Part shown: one piece after another, positions 41,724-50,824 of the stretch
How the letters are laid out: the number at the start of each line of letters is the position of its first letter
Position numbering within the stretch: the first letter of the stretch is position 1
DNA from: VRUE01 sp963705635
GTDB lineage: Bacteria > Actinomycetota > Thermoleophilia > Solirubrobacterales > 70-9
Direction of reading: 5' to 3'
Assembly (NCBI GenBank): GCA_963705635.1
Contig: CAVPKH010000001.1
Location: 682,001-746,000, forward strand
DNA length: 64,000 nt
Made by a program: the position numbers and the translations under genes
The notes under the pieces: generated by a model
The model's input: the letters and a program-made list of their open reading frames with translations, nothing else
Told to the model about the DNA's origin: nothing
Database searches by the model: none

Positions 41724-42895
41724 CTAGGTAGTCGAGCCGAGCTCCTCGAGCCGCCGTTCGAGCAGGCGGCGCTCGGCGTCGTCGTGGACCAGCGCCAGCG
41801 CCCGCCGGTAAGCCTCGCGCGCCTCGTCGCTCCGACCGCTGCGGCGCAGCAGCTCCGCTCGGGTCGAGTGCAGGTAGTGGTAGTCGTCGAGGGCGAGGCG
41901 ATCGACGATGGCCAGGCCGGCCTCTGGCCCGTCGGCTTCGGCCACGGCGACGGCGCGGTTGAGCTCGACCACGGCTGAGTTGGTGAGGCGGCTGAGCTCG
42001 CCGTAGAGGGCGGCGACCTGGGGCCAGTCGGGCGGCGCCTCCGCGTGGAGGGCGGCGATCGCGGCCTGGATCACATATGGGCCGCGTCCGCGCAGGGCCA
42101 GCGCCCGGTCCAAGGTCGCCTGCCCCTCGGCGATCTGAGCCGCATCCCAGAGCGCCCGGTCCTGATCGGCGAGCAGGACCAGGTCCTCGCCCTCGAAGCG
42201 TGCCTCTTGGCGGGCGTCAAGCAGCAGCATCATCGCCAACAGGCCGTGCGCCTCGGGCTCGTCGGGCATCAGCTCGGCCAGCGCTCGGCCGAGCCGCAGC
42301 GCCTCCGCCGCGAGGTCGCCGCGGCCGCCGTAGCCCTCGTTGAAGATCAGGTAGACGACGGCGAGCACGGCGACGATCCGGTCGGGCAGCAGGTGGTCGG
42401 GGGCACCCGGAAGGGAATCCCGGCGGCCTTGATCTTGCGCTTTGCCCGCACCAGCCGCTGCGCCATCGTCGGCTCGGGGACGAGGAAGGCGCGGGCGATC
42501 TCCTCGGTACTGAGGCCGCCGAGCGTGCGCAGGGTGAGGGCGACCTGCGCCTCGGTGGCGAGGGCGGGGTGGCAGCAGGTGAAGATGAGCTCCAGCCGCT
42601 CGTCGGGAAACGTCGTCGCTTCCATCGGCTCCTCCTCGGCTTCGGGCACCTCGAGCAGGCGGGTCTTCTCGATCAGGGTGCGATCGCGGCGAATGCGGTC
42701 GATCGCGCGGTTGCGCGCGGTCGAGACCAGCCAGGTGCTGGGGCTGGACGGGACGCCCTCGCGGGGCCAGCGCTCGGCGGCGATCGCGAAAGCCTCCTGG
42801 GTGGCTTCCTCGGCGAGGTCGATATCGCCGAGGAAGCCGACAAGCGCAGCGAGGACCCGCCCCCACTGCTCGCGGAAGGACCGCTCGAGGATCGT
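41724..42895 (-). pseudogene. ECF42-type sigma factor, frameshifted
   Basis: The N-terminal half (TILERSFREQWGRVLAALVG; EEATQEAFAIAAERWP; FTCCHPALATEAQVALTLRT) and C-terminal half (LPDRIVAVLAVVYLIFNEGY, then a TPR-like domain) lie in different frames. They join at a run of five G bases (42399-42403) where a sixth is expected, restoring IPFRVPPDHLLPDR. The only start near the DGPF stop is an ACG that overlaps it (TAACG). No ATG, GTG or TTG is in frame there, so it may be an altered ATG. With repair the protein is a normal ECF42 of about 390 residues. Confidence 0.7.
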
Positions 42896-43254
42896 TAGCC
42901 CTCCACCAGCGGGCGTACCTCGATCGCGCCGCCGAGGCGGGCCGCCGGGATCCGCGCCGCCAGCTCGATCGCGGCGTCGAGGTCGTCGGCCTCGAAGAAG
43001 AGGTAGCCGCCGAGCGCCTCCTTGGTCTCGACGAAGGGCCCGTCGGTGGTCAGCGCCTTGCCGTCCTCGACGCGGACCGTGGTCGCCGTCTCGGGACCGT
43101 CCATGCGGGCGCCGGGCGTGACCCCGGGCGTTTCGTTGATCGCCTGGTAGTCGGCGAAGACCGCCTTCTGCTCGTCCTGCGAGAGCTGCGCCCAGTCCTC
43201 GGGCGAGTTGGGCGTCGGCGTGGTGCCCTGGTGGATCAGCAGCATGTACTTCAT
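42895..43254 (-). CDS. DGPF/YCII-like protein
   Basis: This 119-residue protein begins MKYMLLIHQGTTPTPNSPED, has the signature ALTTDGPFVETKEALGGYLF, and ends IPAARLGGAIEVRPLVEG. It is the ECF42 partner type and is joined to the following sigma gene by a TAACG overlap. GGAGG lies five bases before the start. Confidence 0.9.
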   Translation of the reverse strand: MKYMLLIHQGTTPTPNSPEDWAQLSQDEQKAVFADYQAINETPGVTPGARMDGPETATTVRVEDGKALTTDGPFVETKEALGGYLFFEADDLDAAIELAARIPAARLGGAIEVRPLVEG

Positions 43255-43395
43255 CGCTTCCTCCTTTTCGGGATGGTCCCGTATTAGACGAACGGGAAAC
43301 GGCTGAGTCGACAGTCGGCGAAATTTTTCGTCGATTAGGCACTGATCAGGCCCGTCAGGCGCCGGTCGACGCGTTCCCGGCGAGCAACTGGGTTG

Positions 43396-44724
43396 TCAGG
43401 CGGTTCGGGTGCGGCTGGCCGGTCGCAGGGCACCCTCGATCGCGGCGGCAAGCCGCTCGGAGTCCTCGGCCTTGAGGGTGCTGCAGGTGACCCGGATCGC
43501 TCGCTCGCTCTGCAGCCGGTAGGGGGCGCCGGGGGAGACGGCCCAGCCCCCTGCGAGCAAGGACTGGACGACCGGCGCTTCCTCGGGGACCGGGATCCAG
43601 GCGGTGATCCCGGCCGCCGCCCTGGCGCCGATTCCGCGCTGGGCCAATGCCTCGACCAGGCGCTGGCGACGTTCGCCGTAGACGGCGGCGGCGTGGTCGA
43701 GCTTTGCGATGACGCCCTCGTCGGACCACATCGCCGCGACCAGGTGCTGGAGCAGGTGGCTGACCCACTGGGGGCCGACCGACTGCCTGCCGCGCACCCG
43801 GCTGATCGTCTGGGCGTCGCCGGCGAGCACGGCGAGGCGGAGGTCGGGGCCCAGCGACTTGGCCACCGAGAGCGCCGCTGCCCACCTCTGCCGGCCGCCG
43901 GTCAAGGTCAGCCGCGGCGCCCCGGCGATCGGGCCCAGGTGGTCGTCCTCGACCACCATCGCCGTCGGGGCGCGGTCGAGGACCGCCCGCAGCTCGCCCG
44001 CCCGCGCCGGGTCGAGCGAGGCCCCGGTCGGGTTCTGGCCACGCGGGTTGACCACGACCGCGGTGGCGCCCTCGTCGAGGGCTTCGCCGAGGGCGGCGGG
44101 GAGCATCCCCCTCTCGTCGACCGGGACCGGCCGCAGCGCCAGGCCGAGGGCGCGGAGGAGATCGAAGAGGCCGGAGAAGCCCGGGTCCTCGACCGCGACG
44201 ACGTCGCCGGGCCGCAGCTGCGCCTGCAGGGCGCGCTCGATCCCGTCGAGCGCGCCGCTGGCGACGGCGATGTCCTTCGCCTCGACCCCCGCCGTCGAGA
44301 GCTCCGCCTCGGCCAGGCGCAGCAGCTCGGGGACGACCGGCTCGCCGCCGTAGAGCTGGCGCGGCGGGTCCAATCGGCGCAGGAAGGGCTTGAGGCCGGG
44401 GAGCAGGGCGGGGTCGGGGTTGCCGCTCGCCAGGTCGCGGGCGCTGGCCGGGACGATCGAGCCGAGCCTGGGCCCCGCGACCGGTGGCCGCCAGCTCACG
44501 TAGGAGCGGCTTCGCTCTCGGGTCACGATCAGCCCCCGCGAGCGCAGGTCCGCCAGGGCCGCGGCGGCGGTCGTGGGACTGACCTCGAGCTGGGCCGCGA
44601 GCCCACGCACCGTCGGCAGCGGATCACCGGGGGCGAGCGCGCCCAACTCGATCCCCTCCTCGACGCTGGCAGCGATCTCCCGCGCCCCCTTGCCGGAGAT
44701 TCGATATTGTACTGCTTCAGACAC
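43396..44724 (-). CDS. MocR-type GntR/aminotransferase regulator
   Basis: This 442-residue protein fuses an N-terminal GntR helix-turn-helix (PTVRGLAAQLEVSPTTAAAA) to a fold type I aminotransferase domain. The PLP lysine is in SVAKSLGPDLRLA, with NPRGQNPTGASLDP nearby. MocR regulators sense pyridoxal phosphate or amine ligands and bind direct repeats. GTG 44724 gives the usual short N-terminus; an ATG at 44766 would add 14 unconserved residues. It is divergent from a PPOX-family flavoprotein gene, the classic MocR arrangement. Confidence 0.85.
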   Translation of the reverse strand: MSEAVQYRISGKGAREIAASVEEGIELGALAPGDPLPTVRGLAAQLEVSPTTAAAALADLRSRGLIVTRERSRSYVSWRPPVAGPRLGSIVPASARDLASGNPDPALLPGLKPFLRRLDPPRQLYGGEPVVPELLRLAEAELSTAGVEAKDIAVASGALDGIERALQAQLRPGDVVAVEDPGFSGLFDLLRALGLALRPVPVDERGMLPAALGEALDEGATAVVVNPRGQNPTGASLDPARAGELRAVLDRAPTAMVVEDDHLGPIAGAPRLTLTGGRQRWAAALSVAKSLGPDLRLAVLAGDAQTISRVRGRQSVGPQWVSHLLQHLVAAMWSDEGVIAKLDHAAAVYGERRQRLVEALAQRGIGARAAAGITAWIPVPEEAPVVQSLLAGGWAVSPGAPYRLQSERAIRVTCSTLKAEDSERLAAAIEGALRPASRTRTA

Positions 44725-44737
44725 TAATTCTGTACTG
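44708..44737. promoter_or_regulatory. Direct repeats between MocR and PPOX genes
   Basis: TGTACTG occurs at 44708-44714 and 44731-44737, 23 bases apart (two helical turns), in the 19-base gap between the divergent starts and just inside the MocR gene. MocR proteins bind such direct repeats, so this is a likely operator controlling both genes. Confidence 0.55.
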
Positions 44738-44743
44738 TAACAA

Positions 44744-45394
44744 ATGACGATGACATCGCGGACCAAGTTGCGCAGGAAGCCAAGCCGTGGCTCCCACGAC
44801 CCGGCTGTGGTCGAGGCGATCCTCGACGAGGGAATGGTTTCCCACGTCGGGGTGATCGACGAGGGCGGCTTCCCGGTGGTGACGCCGACCCTCCACGTGC
44901 GGGTCGGTTCGCGCGTCTACCTCCATGGCTCGGCCGCGAGCCGCACCCTGCGGACGGCAAACCGCTCGCAGGTCTGCCTGACCGTCACCCTGGTCGATGG
45001 CCTGGTCCTCGCTCGCTCGGCCATGCACCACTCGGCGAACTACCGCTCGGCGATGGTCTTCGGATCCGGCGAGCAGGTGGAGGGGGTGGAGGAGAAGCGG
45101 CGGGCGCTGGAGGCGCTGGTCGAGAAGCTGGTGCCGGGGCGCTGGGCCGAGGTCAGGACGCCGACCGAGCAGGAGCTGCGGGCGACCTCGGTCCTGCGGA
45201 TCCCGCTCGAGCAGGCCTCGGCGAAGCTGAGGAGCGGCCCACCGGTCGACGACGAGGCCGACTACGAGCTGTCCGTCTGGGCCGGGGTGGTGGGCCTGCG
45301 GCCGGTCGCCGGGGAGCCCGAGCCGGACCAGCGGCTCGCCGCCGGCGTCGAGCGCCCCCGCTACGTCGACGATCTGGTGCGGGCGCTGAGTTAG
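44744..45394 (+). CDS. Pyridoxamine 5'-phosphate oxidase-family flavoprotein
   Basis: The 216-residue protein has the split-barrel FMN-binding fold: VEAILDEGMVSHVGVIDEGG, PTLHVRVGSRVYLHGSAASR and AMHHSANYRSAMVFGSGEQV. It resembles the NimA/YhbP group rather than true PdxH. The divergent MocR regulator suggests a link to vitamin B6 or amine metabolism, but this is inference. Confidence 0.85.
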   Translation: MTMTSRTKLRRKPSRGSHDPAVVEAILDEGMVSHVGVIDEGGFPVVTPTLHVRVGSRVYLHGSAASRTLRTANRSQVCLTVTLVDGLVLARSAMHHSANYRSAMVFGSGEQVEGVEEKRRALEALVEKLVPGRWAEVRTPTEQELRATSVLRIPLEQASAKLRSGPPVDDEADYELSVWAGVVGLRPVAGEPEPDQRLAAGVERPRYVDDLVRALS

Positions 45395-45535
45395 GGCCGG
45401 CCGGGTGAGCTGCCCGCTCACTCGCTCGTCGCGGCCCTGCTCGCTGGCGAGCGCAGCGGCGGCGCCGGCTTCGACGAAGCCGGTGATCGCGACAGTCGCC
45501 TGTCATCGTTTGGATATGGCTCGGGCCGAGTCGAC

Positions 45536-45541
45536 TAGCCT
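45536..45541 (+). promoter_or_regulatory. -10 box for the 45548 gene
   Basis: TAGCCT lies six bases before ATG 45548, and no ribosome binding site is seen. It belongs to the leaderless set. Confidence 0.4.
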
Positions 45542-45547
45542 GGCTGC

Positions 45548-46657
45548 ATGGCGGGTCGCATCATCGTCTTCGGCGCCACCGGCTACACCGGCCGGCTCGT
45601 CTGCGAGCAGCTGGTCGCCCGCGGTCAGAAACCGACGCTGGCCGCCCGCGACGCCGCTCGCCTGGAAGCGCTGGCGGCCGAGCACGGTGGCCTCGAGACC
45701 GCCGTTGCCGACGTCTCCCGGCCGAGCAGCGTGAGGGAGCTGGTCGAGGCCGGCGACGTGCTGGTGACGACGGTCGGGCCCTTCGCCCGCTGGGGCGACG
45801 CGGCGCTCGAGGCGGCGATCGGGGCCGGCGCCCACTACATCGACTCGACCGGCGAGCCCTCCTTCATCCGCCGCGTCTTCGAGCAGGAGGGGCCGCGGGC
45901 CGAGCGGGCAGGCTGTGGCCTGCTCACCGCCTTCGGCTATGACTGGGTGCCTGGCAACCTGGCGGGCGCGCTCGCCCTGCGCGACGCCGGCGAGGCCGCG
46001 AGCGCCGTGCGGATTGGCTACTACCTCCATGGCAAGGTTGGGCCCGGAGCGATGAGCGGTGGCACCAACGCCTCCTCGGCCGGGGCCCTGCTCGAGCCCC
46101 AGCACGGGTTTCACGATGGCCGCGTGGTCAACGAGCGCGGCGCGGCGCGGGTCCACAGCTTCGAGATCGGCGGTCGCTCGCGGGCCGGTATCTCGACCGG
46201 TGGCAGCGAACCCTTCACCCTGCCGCGGATCCATCCGGGCCTGCGCGATATCGACGCCTACCTGGGGTGGTTCGGCGGCGGCTCCCGTGCCCTCTCGGTC
46301 GTCTCCCTGGCGATGTCCGGAGTGACGCGCATTCCCGGCGCCAAGAACGCCCTGGACAGGGCCTTTTCCCGGTTCGTCAAGGGCTCCACCGGAGGGCCGA
46401 GCGCCGAGCAGCGAGCGCGCTCGGGCTCGGAGATCGTCGCCGAGGCGCTCGATCCCGCCGGCGGGGTGCTGGCGGAAGCCCGCCTCTCCGGCGTCGATTG
46501 CTACACCTTCACCGGCTCCGTCATCGCCTGGGCGGCCGAGCGTGTCGCGGCCGGCAGGCTGCAGGGCAGCGGCGCCCTCGGGCCGGTTGACGGATTCGGG
46601 CTCGATGCGCTCGAGCGGGGCGTCGCCGAAGCGGGCCTTCGCCGGGAGGGCCGGTGA
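45548..46657 (+). CDS. Saccharopine dehydrogenase-like NAD(P)-binding protein
   Basis: The 369-residue protein has a Rossmann motif GRIIVFGATGYTGRLVCEQL and VLVTTVGPFARWGDAALEAA. A C-terminal domain with SGGTNASSAGALL follows. It resembles trans-acting enoyl reductases and related saccharopine dehydrogenase-like enzymes. The partner gene (DUF2855) starts within its stop codon (GTGA overlap), so both act together. The substrate is unknown. Confidence 0.85.
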   Translation: MAGRIIVFGATGYTGRLVCEQLVARGQKPTLAARDAARLEALAAEHGGLETAVADVSRPSSVRELVEAGDVLVTTVGPFARWGDAALEAAIGAGAHYIDSTGEPSFIRRVFEQEGPRAERAGCGLLTAFGYDWVPGNLAGALALRDAGEAASAVRIGYYLHGKVGPGAMSGGTNASSAGALLEPQHGFHDGRVVNERGAARVHSFEIGGRSRAGISTGGSEPFTLPRIHPGLRDIDAYLGWFGGGSRALSVVSLAMSGVTRIPGAKNALDRAFSRFVKGSTGGPSAEQRARSGSEIVAEALDPAGGVLAEARLSGVDCYTFTGSVIAWAAERVAAGRLQGSGALGPVDGFGLDALERGVAEAGLRREGR

Positions 46658-47724
46658 CCGACTTCCTGGTCAAGCGCGACGACCTCCGCCAGTGCCGCGT
46701 GGTCGCGTCCGCCGCGCCCGAGATCGAGCCGGGCCAGGCGCTGCTCCGGGTTGACAGCTTCGGTATGACCGCGAACAACGTCACCTACGCGGTCTTCGGC
46801 GAGGCGATGTCCTACTGGGACTTCTTCCCGGCCGAGGAGGGCTGGGGCCGGGTGCCGGTCTGGGGCTTCGCCGAGGTCGAGCGCAGCGAGGCCGCGGGGG
46901 TCGAGCCGGGGACCCGCCTCTACGGATACTTCCCCCCGTCCTCGCACTTCGCGGTGACGCCGGTCTCGGTCGACGGGGCCGGCTTCGTCGACGGCTCAGC
47001 CCACCGGGCGGCGCTGCCCTCGGCTTACCACCGCTACCTGGCGACGGGGACCGATTCCTTCTACCGGCCGGATACCGAGGCGGTGCAGATGCTGCTGCGC
47101 CCGCTCTTCTTCACCTCGTTCCTGATCGACGACCAGCTCGACGACGAGGGCCTGGCCACGCGCGGGCCGATCGTCATCTCCAGCGCCTCGAGCAAGACGG
47201 CGATCGCCGCCGCCTTCCTGCTGGCCCGGCGCGACGGGGTCGAGCTCGTCGGCCTGACCTCGCCGCGCAGCGTCGAGTTCGTCGAGGGCCTGGGGATCTA
47301 CGGCAGGACCGTCGCCTACGACGCGATCGATTCGCTCGATCGGGGCCCGGCCACCTTCGTCGACGTCGCCGGCGATGCGGACGTGCGGCTCGCGGTCCAC
47401 GCGCACTTCGCCGACGACCTCCTCCACAGCATGGCCGTGGGCGCCACCCACTGGGAGGGCCCCGCGCCCGGATCGGACGAGTTGCCGGGGCCGACGCCGG
47501 CCTTCTTCTTCGCCCCGACCCGGGTCACCAAGCGGGCCAAGGACTGGGGCCGGGTCGGCCTCGATACCCGCGTGTCCGCTGCCTGGCACCCCTTCTGCGA
47601 GTGGACGAGCGGCTGGCTGGACCTGATTCCCGGCGAGGGCTTCGACGCGGTCCAGAGCGCCTACCTCGACGTGCTCGAGGGCCGGGTCGAGCCGAAGCGC
47701 GCCCACGTGCTCTCGCTTCCGTAG
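46654..47724 (+). CDS. DUF2855-family protein
   Basis: The 356-residue protein has an MDR-like layout. Its start, FLVKRDDLRQCRVVASAAPE, is followed by GMTANNVTYAVFGEAMSYWD, a glycine-light nucleotide-binding region (GPIVISSASSKTAIAAAFLL) and FFFAPTRVTKRAKDWG. DUF2855 is a relative of medium-chain dehydrogenases. It is coupled to the saccharopine dehydrogenase-like gene. Confidence 0.8.
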   Translation: MTDFLVKRDDLRQCRVVASAAPEIEPGQALLRVDSFGMTANNVTYAVFGEAMSYWDFFPAEEGWGRVPVWGFAEVERSEAAGVEPGTRLYGYFPPSSHFAVTPVSVDGAGFVDGSAHRAALPSAYHRYLATGTDSFYRPDTEAVQMLLRPLFFTSFLIDDQLDDEGLATRGPIVISSASSKTAIAAAFLLARRDGVELVGLTSPRSVEFVEGLGIYGRTVAYDAIDSLDRGPATFVDVAGDADVRLAVHAHFADDLLHSMAVGATHWEGPAPGSDELPGPTPAFFFAPTRVTKRAKDWGRVGLDTRVSAAWHPFCEWTSGWLDLIPGEGFDAVQSAYLDVLEGRVEPKRAHVLSLP

Positions 47725-47795
47725 CGCTCTCGCTGAGTTCGGACGACCCCGGCCGCCTGGCAGTTCGACGCCGGCTTTCTTCGAGATCGGACGCG

Positions 47796-48713
47796 TTACG
47801 GGCTCGAGGCGAGCCAGTGGCGCTCCTTCGAGCGCATCACCGGCGTGGCGACGACGCTGCCGAGGCGACGCTGCAGGGCGCGCGCCCGCGAATCGTGGCC
47901 GGCGGGCAGCAGCTTGGCGAGCTGCTTGTACTCGCGCGAGACCCGGCTGCTGCGGAAGGTGGTGGCGATCGTCCTCAGCAGCTGCGCCGGCTCGGCCACG
48001 GTCGTCTTCGCCAGCTCCTCGCCCTCGACCGTGATGCGCAGCTCGGCCGGGTAGCTGCGGGCGGGCGGCGGCCGCATCGGCGCGGCGAGGGCGGCCCGGA
48101 TCGAGTCGGCGAGCTCGGCGCGGACCGAGTCCGGATCGCGCGACTGGGCTCGCGCCCGCCCCTGGCCCTCCTTGGTCGGCACCAGGCGGGCGCTGCCCAG
48201 CTCGCCCTCGCCGAGCTCCTCGAGCATCCAGCGATCGCCGCTGGCGACCAATACCGGTATCCCCTCGACGGCCAGCCCCTGGGCGTAGACCTGGACCTCG
48301 TTGAGCGACTCGCCGTCGAGCAGCACCTCCATGTCCCAGACGAAGGTGTGCGAGGAGAAGGCGCGCGGATTGGGTGTGCTGGCGTGGTGGCCGATGAAGA
48401 CGACGGCGTCGAGCGGGCCACCGTGGGCCTTGCTCAGCGAGGGGGTGGCCTCGACCAGCGCCAGGTCGGCGATCGGCCGCACTTCGATGCCGGATGGGAT
48501 GCGCTGGCGCTCGACGTTGGTGCCGACCATGTGCCAGTCGCCGACCGAGATGCGCCCGGCGCCGGCGCCGCGCAGGGCTTCGATCGCGGCCAGCACCTCG
48601 TCGGTCATCAGCCTCCGGCCGCGGGCGTAGGCGGCCGGGTGGGAGGGCAGGCAGTCGCCGCAGTCGTCGATGCCGGCGATGCCCTCCATGTCGGCGGCGA
48701 TCATTACGTTCAC
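47796..48713 (-). CDS. M55-family D-aminopeptidase (DppA-like)
   Basis: The 305-residue protein has metal ligands characteristic of DppA: MIAADMEGIAGIDDCGDCLP at the start, VGDWHMVGTNVE and FIGHHASTPN. The family cleaves D-amino-acid peptides such as D-Ala-D-Ala in zinc-dependent fashion. GTG 48713 is preferred because TAGGCT lies six bases upstream. It runs opposite to its neighbours. Confidence 0.85.
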   Translation of the reverse strand: MNVMIAADMEGIAGIDDCGDCLPSHPAAYARGRRLMTDEVLAAIEALRGAGAGRISVGDWHMVGTNVERQRIPSGIEVRPIADLALVEATPSLSKAHGGPLDAVVFIGHHASTPNPRAFSSHTFVWDMEVLLDGESLNEVQVYAQGLAVEGIPVLVASGDRWMLEELGEGELGSARLVPTKEGQGRARAQSRDPDSVRAELADSIRAALAAPMRPPPARSYPAELRITVEGEELAKTTVAEPAQLLRTIATTFRSSRVSREYKQLAKLLPAGHDSRARALQRRLGSVVATPVMRSKERHWLASSP

Positions 48714-48719
48714 GCGTCG

Positions 48720-48725
48720 AGCCTA
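48720..48725 (-). promoter_or_regulatory. -10 box for the D-aminopeptidase gene
   Basis: On the minus strand TAGGCT lies six bases before GTG 48713 with no ribosome binding site between. It fits the leaderless pattern. Confidence 0.4.
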
Positions 48726-48761
48726 GTCTGTAGTGACTTCAACACCCTGACTGGAGGAACC

Positions 48762-49124
48762 ATGATCACCAAGGCCGACTTCATCGGAATTCCCTCGCAG
48801 GACGCCGAGCGCTCGCGGCGCTTCTACGTAGAGACGCTGGGGCTGCGGCCGGACGAGAACGGCAAGTTCGAGTTCTGGGCGGGGGAGACCTGCTTCGGCA
48901 TCTGGGAGCCGGAGCAGATGGGCATGCAGTTCGCGCCGCAGAAAAACGCCCACCCGGCGCTGCACGTGGACGACGTCGCCGCGGCGCGAGCGGAGCTCGA
49001 GGCGAAGGGCGTCGTCTTCTCCGGCGAGACCTTCGACACCGGGGTCTGCCAGATGGCCCTCTTCACCGACCCCGATGGCAACGACCTGATGCTGCACAAC
49101 CGCTACGCGCCCTACGGCGACTAG
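48762..49124 (+). CDS. VOC-family protein
   Basis: This 120-residue protein has two VOC modules (ITKADFIGIPSQDAERSRRF; HPALHVDDVAAARAELEAKG) and an end segment QMALFTDPDGNDLMLHNRY. GGAGG lies six bases before the start. It is a small metalloenzyme or binding protein with an unknown substrate. Confidence 0.85.
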   Translation: MITKADFIGIPSQDAERSRRFYVETLGLRPDENGKFEFWAGETCFGIWEPEQMGMQFAPQKNAHPALHVDDVAAARAELEAKGVVFSGETFDTGVCQMALFTDPDGNDLMLHNRYAPYGD

Positions 49125-49189
49125 GCGCCTCGCCTGAGCAGTCCCCTGCGCCAGCCGCTCCGCCGCCGCCGCAAGTGTGAGATGCGCAC

Positions 49190-50758
49190 ATGTCGGGAGG
49201 GAGCGGACTGGCTGACCAGCCAGCCTGTCAGAATGCCGGAGTCTTGACTGGGAACGGGCAACTCACTGAGCACTTCGACGTCCTGATCGTCGGCGCCGGG
49301 ATTTCAGGCATCGGCGCCGGGTATCACCTGAACGAGCGCTGTCCCGGCAAGAGCTACGCGATCCTCGAGGCCCGTGATGATCTCGGCGGCACCTGGGACC
49401 TCTTCCGCTATCCCGGTATTCGCTCGGACTCGGACATGCACACGCTCGGCTACCGCTTCAAGCCGTGGACCGACGTGAAGGCGATCGCCGAGGGCGACTC
49501 GATCCTCGAATACGTTCGGGAGACGGCGAGCGAGAACCGGATCGAGGAGAAGATTCGCTACGGCCTCCGCGTCGTCCGCGCCGAGTGGTCGACGGCTGAG
49601 GCGCGCTGGACGGTCGAAGCCGAACGCACGGGCAGCGGCGAGACCGTGCCGCTGACCTGCGGCTACCTCTGGACCTGCACCGGCTACTACCGCTACGACG
49701 AGGGCTACACCCCGGAGTTCGAGGGGACCGAGCGCTTCCCCGGGCCGATCGTCCACCCGCAGCACTGGCCGGAGGACCTCGACTACGCCGGCAAGCGCGT
49801 CGTCGTGATCGGCAGCGGCGCGACCGCGGTCACCCTGGTGCCGGCGATGGCCGAGAAGGCCGCGCAGGTGACGATGCTGCAGCGCTCACCCACCTACATC
49901 GTCTCGATGCCGGGCAAGGATCCGATCGCGAGGGCGATCCGCCGGGTGCTGCCGATCAAGGCCGCCTACGCGCTGATCCGCTGGAAGAACGTCCTCCTGC
50001 AGATGGGCACCTACAAGCTGAGCAGGAGCCGCCCCGCCTTCGTCAAGAAGATGATTCGCAAGGGCAACGAGCGCTCGTTGCCGGCCGGGTACGACCTCGA
50101 CACCCATTTCAAACCTCCCTACAACCCTTGGGACCAGCGCATGTGCCTGGTGCCCGACGGGGACCTGTTCCAGGCGATTCGCTCGGGCAGCGCCGAGATC
50201 GTCACCGATCGAATCGAGACCTTCACCGAGAACGGGATCAAGCTCGTGTCCGGCGCCGAGCTGGAGGCTGACGTGATCATCACCGCGACCGGGCTGAACG
50301 TACTCTTCCTTGGCGGCATGGATCTCGCCGTCGACGGCGAGGCGGTCGATTTCCCCGGCAAGATGGCCTACAAGGGCATGATGCTCAACGGCATCCCGAA
50401 CTTCGTCTTCACCCTCGGCTACACCAATGCCTCCTGGACGCTCAAGGCCGACCTCACCTCGGAGTACGTCTGCCGTCTGCTCAACCACATGGACGCGCAC
50501 GGATACAGGCAGTGCGTGCCGGAGATCACCGACCCCTCGGTCACCGAGGAGCCGATCCTCGACTTCAATGCCGGCTACGTCCTCCGCGCCCTAGACAAAC
50601 TTCCCAAGCAGGGCTCGAAGGAGCCCTGGAAGCTGCGCCAGAACTACGTGCTCGACACCCGGGAGATCCGGCGTGGCCAGATCGATGACGGCGCGATGCG
50701 CTTCTGCAACCCCGCGCCGCGCGGCTCCGAGAGCGAACCCAGCCTCGCCTCGGCCTGA
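49190..50758 (+). CDS. Flavin-dependent (Baeyer-Villiger-type) monooxygenase
   Basis: The 522-residue protein has FAD motif VGAGISGIGAGYHLNE, NADPH motif GSGATAVTLVPAMA and the Baeyer-Villiger fingerprint FPGPIVHPQHWP. These enzymes insert oxygen next to a ketone using NADPH. ATG 49190 gives 30 residues before the first strand; a later start near EHFDVL is possible. The next gene encodes a flavodoxin-like reductase on the same strand. Confidence 0.9.
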   Translation: MSGGSGLADQPACQNAGVLTGNGQLTEHFDVLIVGAGISGIGAGYHLNERCPGKSYAILEARDDLGGTWDLFRYPGIRSDSDMHTLGYRFKPWTDVKAIAEGDSILEYVRETASENRIEEKIRYGLRVVRAEWSTAEARWTVEAERTGSGETVPLTCGYLWTCTGYYRYDEGYTPEFEGTERFPGPIVHPQHWPEDLDYAGKRVVVIGSGATAVTLVPAMAEKAAQVTMLQRSPTYIVSMPGKDPIARAIRRVLPIKAAYALIRWKNVLLQMGTYKLSRSRPAFVKKMIRKGNERSLPAGYDLDTHFKPPYNPWDQRMCLVPDGDLFQAIRSGSAEIVTDRIETFTENGIKLVSGAELEADVIITATGLNVLFLGGMDLAVDGEAVDFPGKMAYKGMMLNGIPNFVFTLGYTNASWTLKADLTSEYVCRLLNHMDAHGYRQCVPEITDPSVTEEPILDFNAGYVLRALDKLPKQGSKEPWKLRQNYVLDTREIRRGQIDDGAMRFCNPAPRGSESEPSLASA

Positions 50759-50824
50759 CGCTGACGCTAGCGCTGCCTGACCGCTCATAGACTGCCCGCG
50801 AAACCCACGGGCGAGGAGAGCTAT

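Noticed and set aside
44717..45421. Minus-strand frame opposite the PPOX-family gene
   Set aside because: It is rich in His, Arg and Pro with no fold signature; the plus-strand frame is a clear FMN-binding protein.
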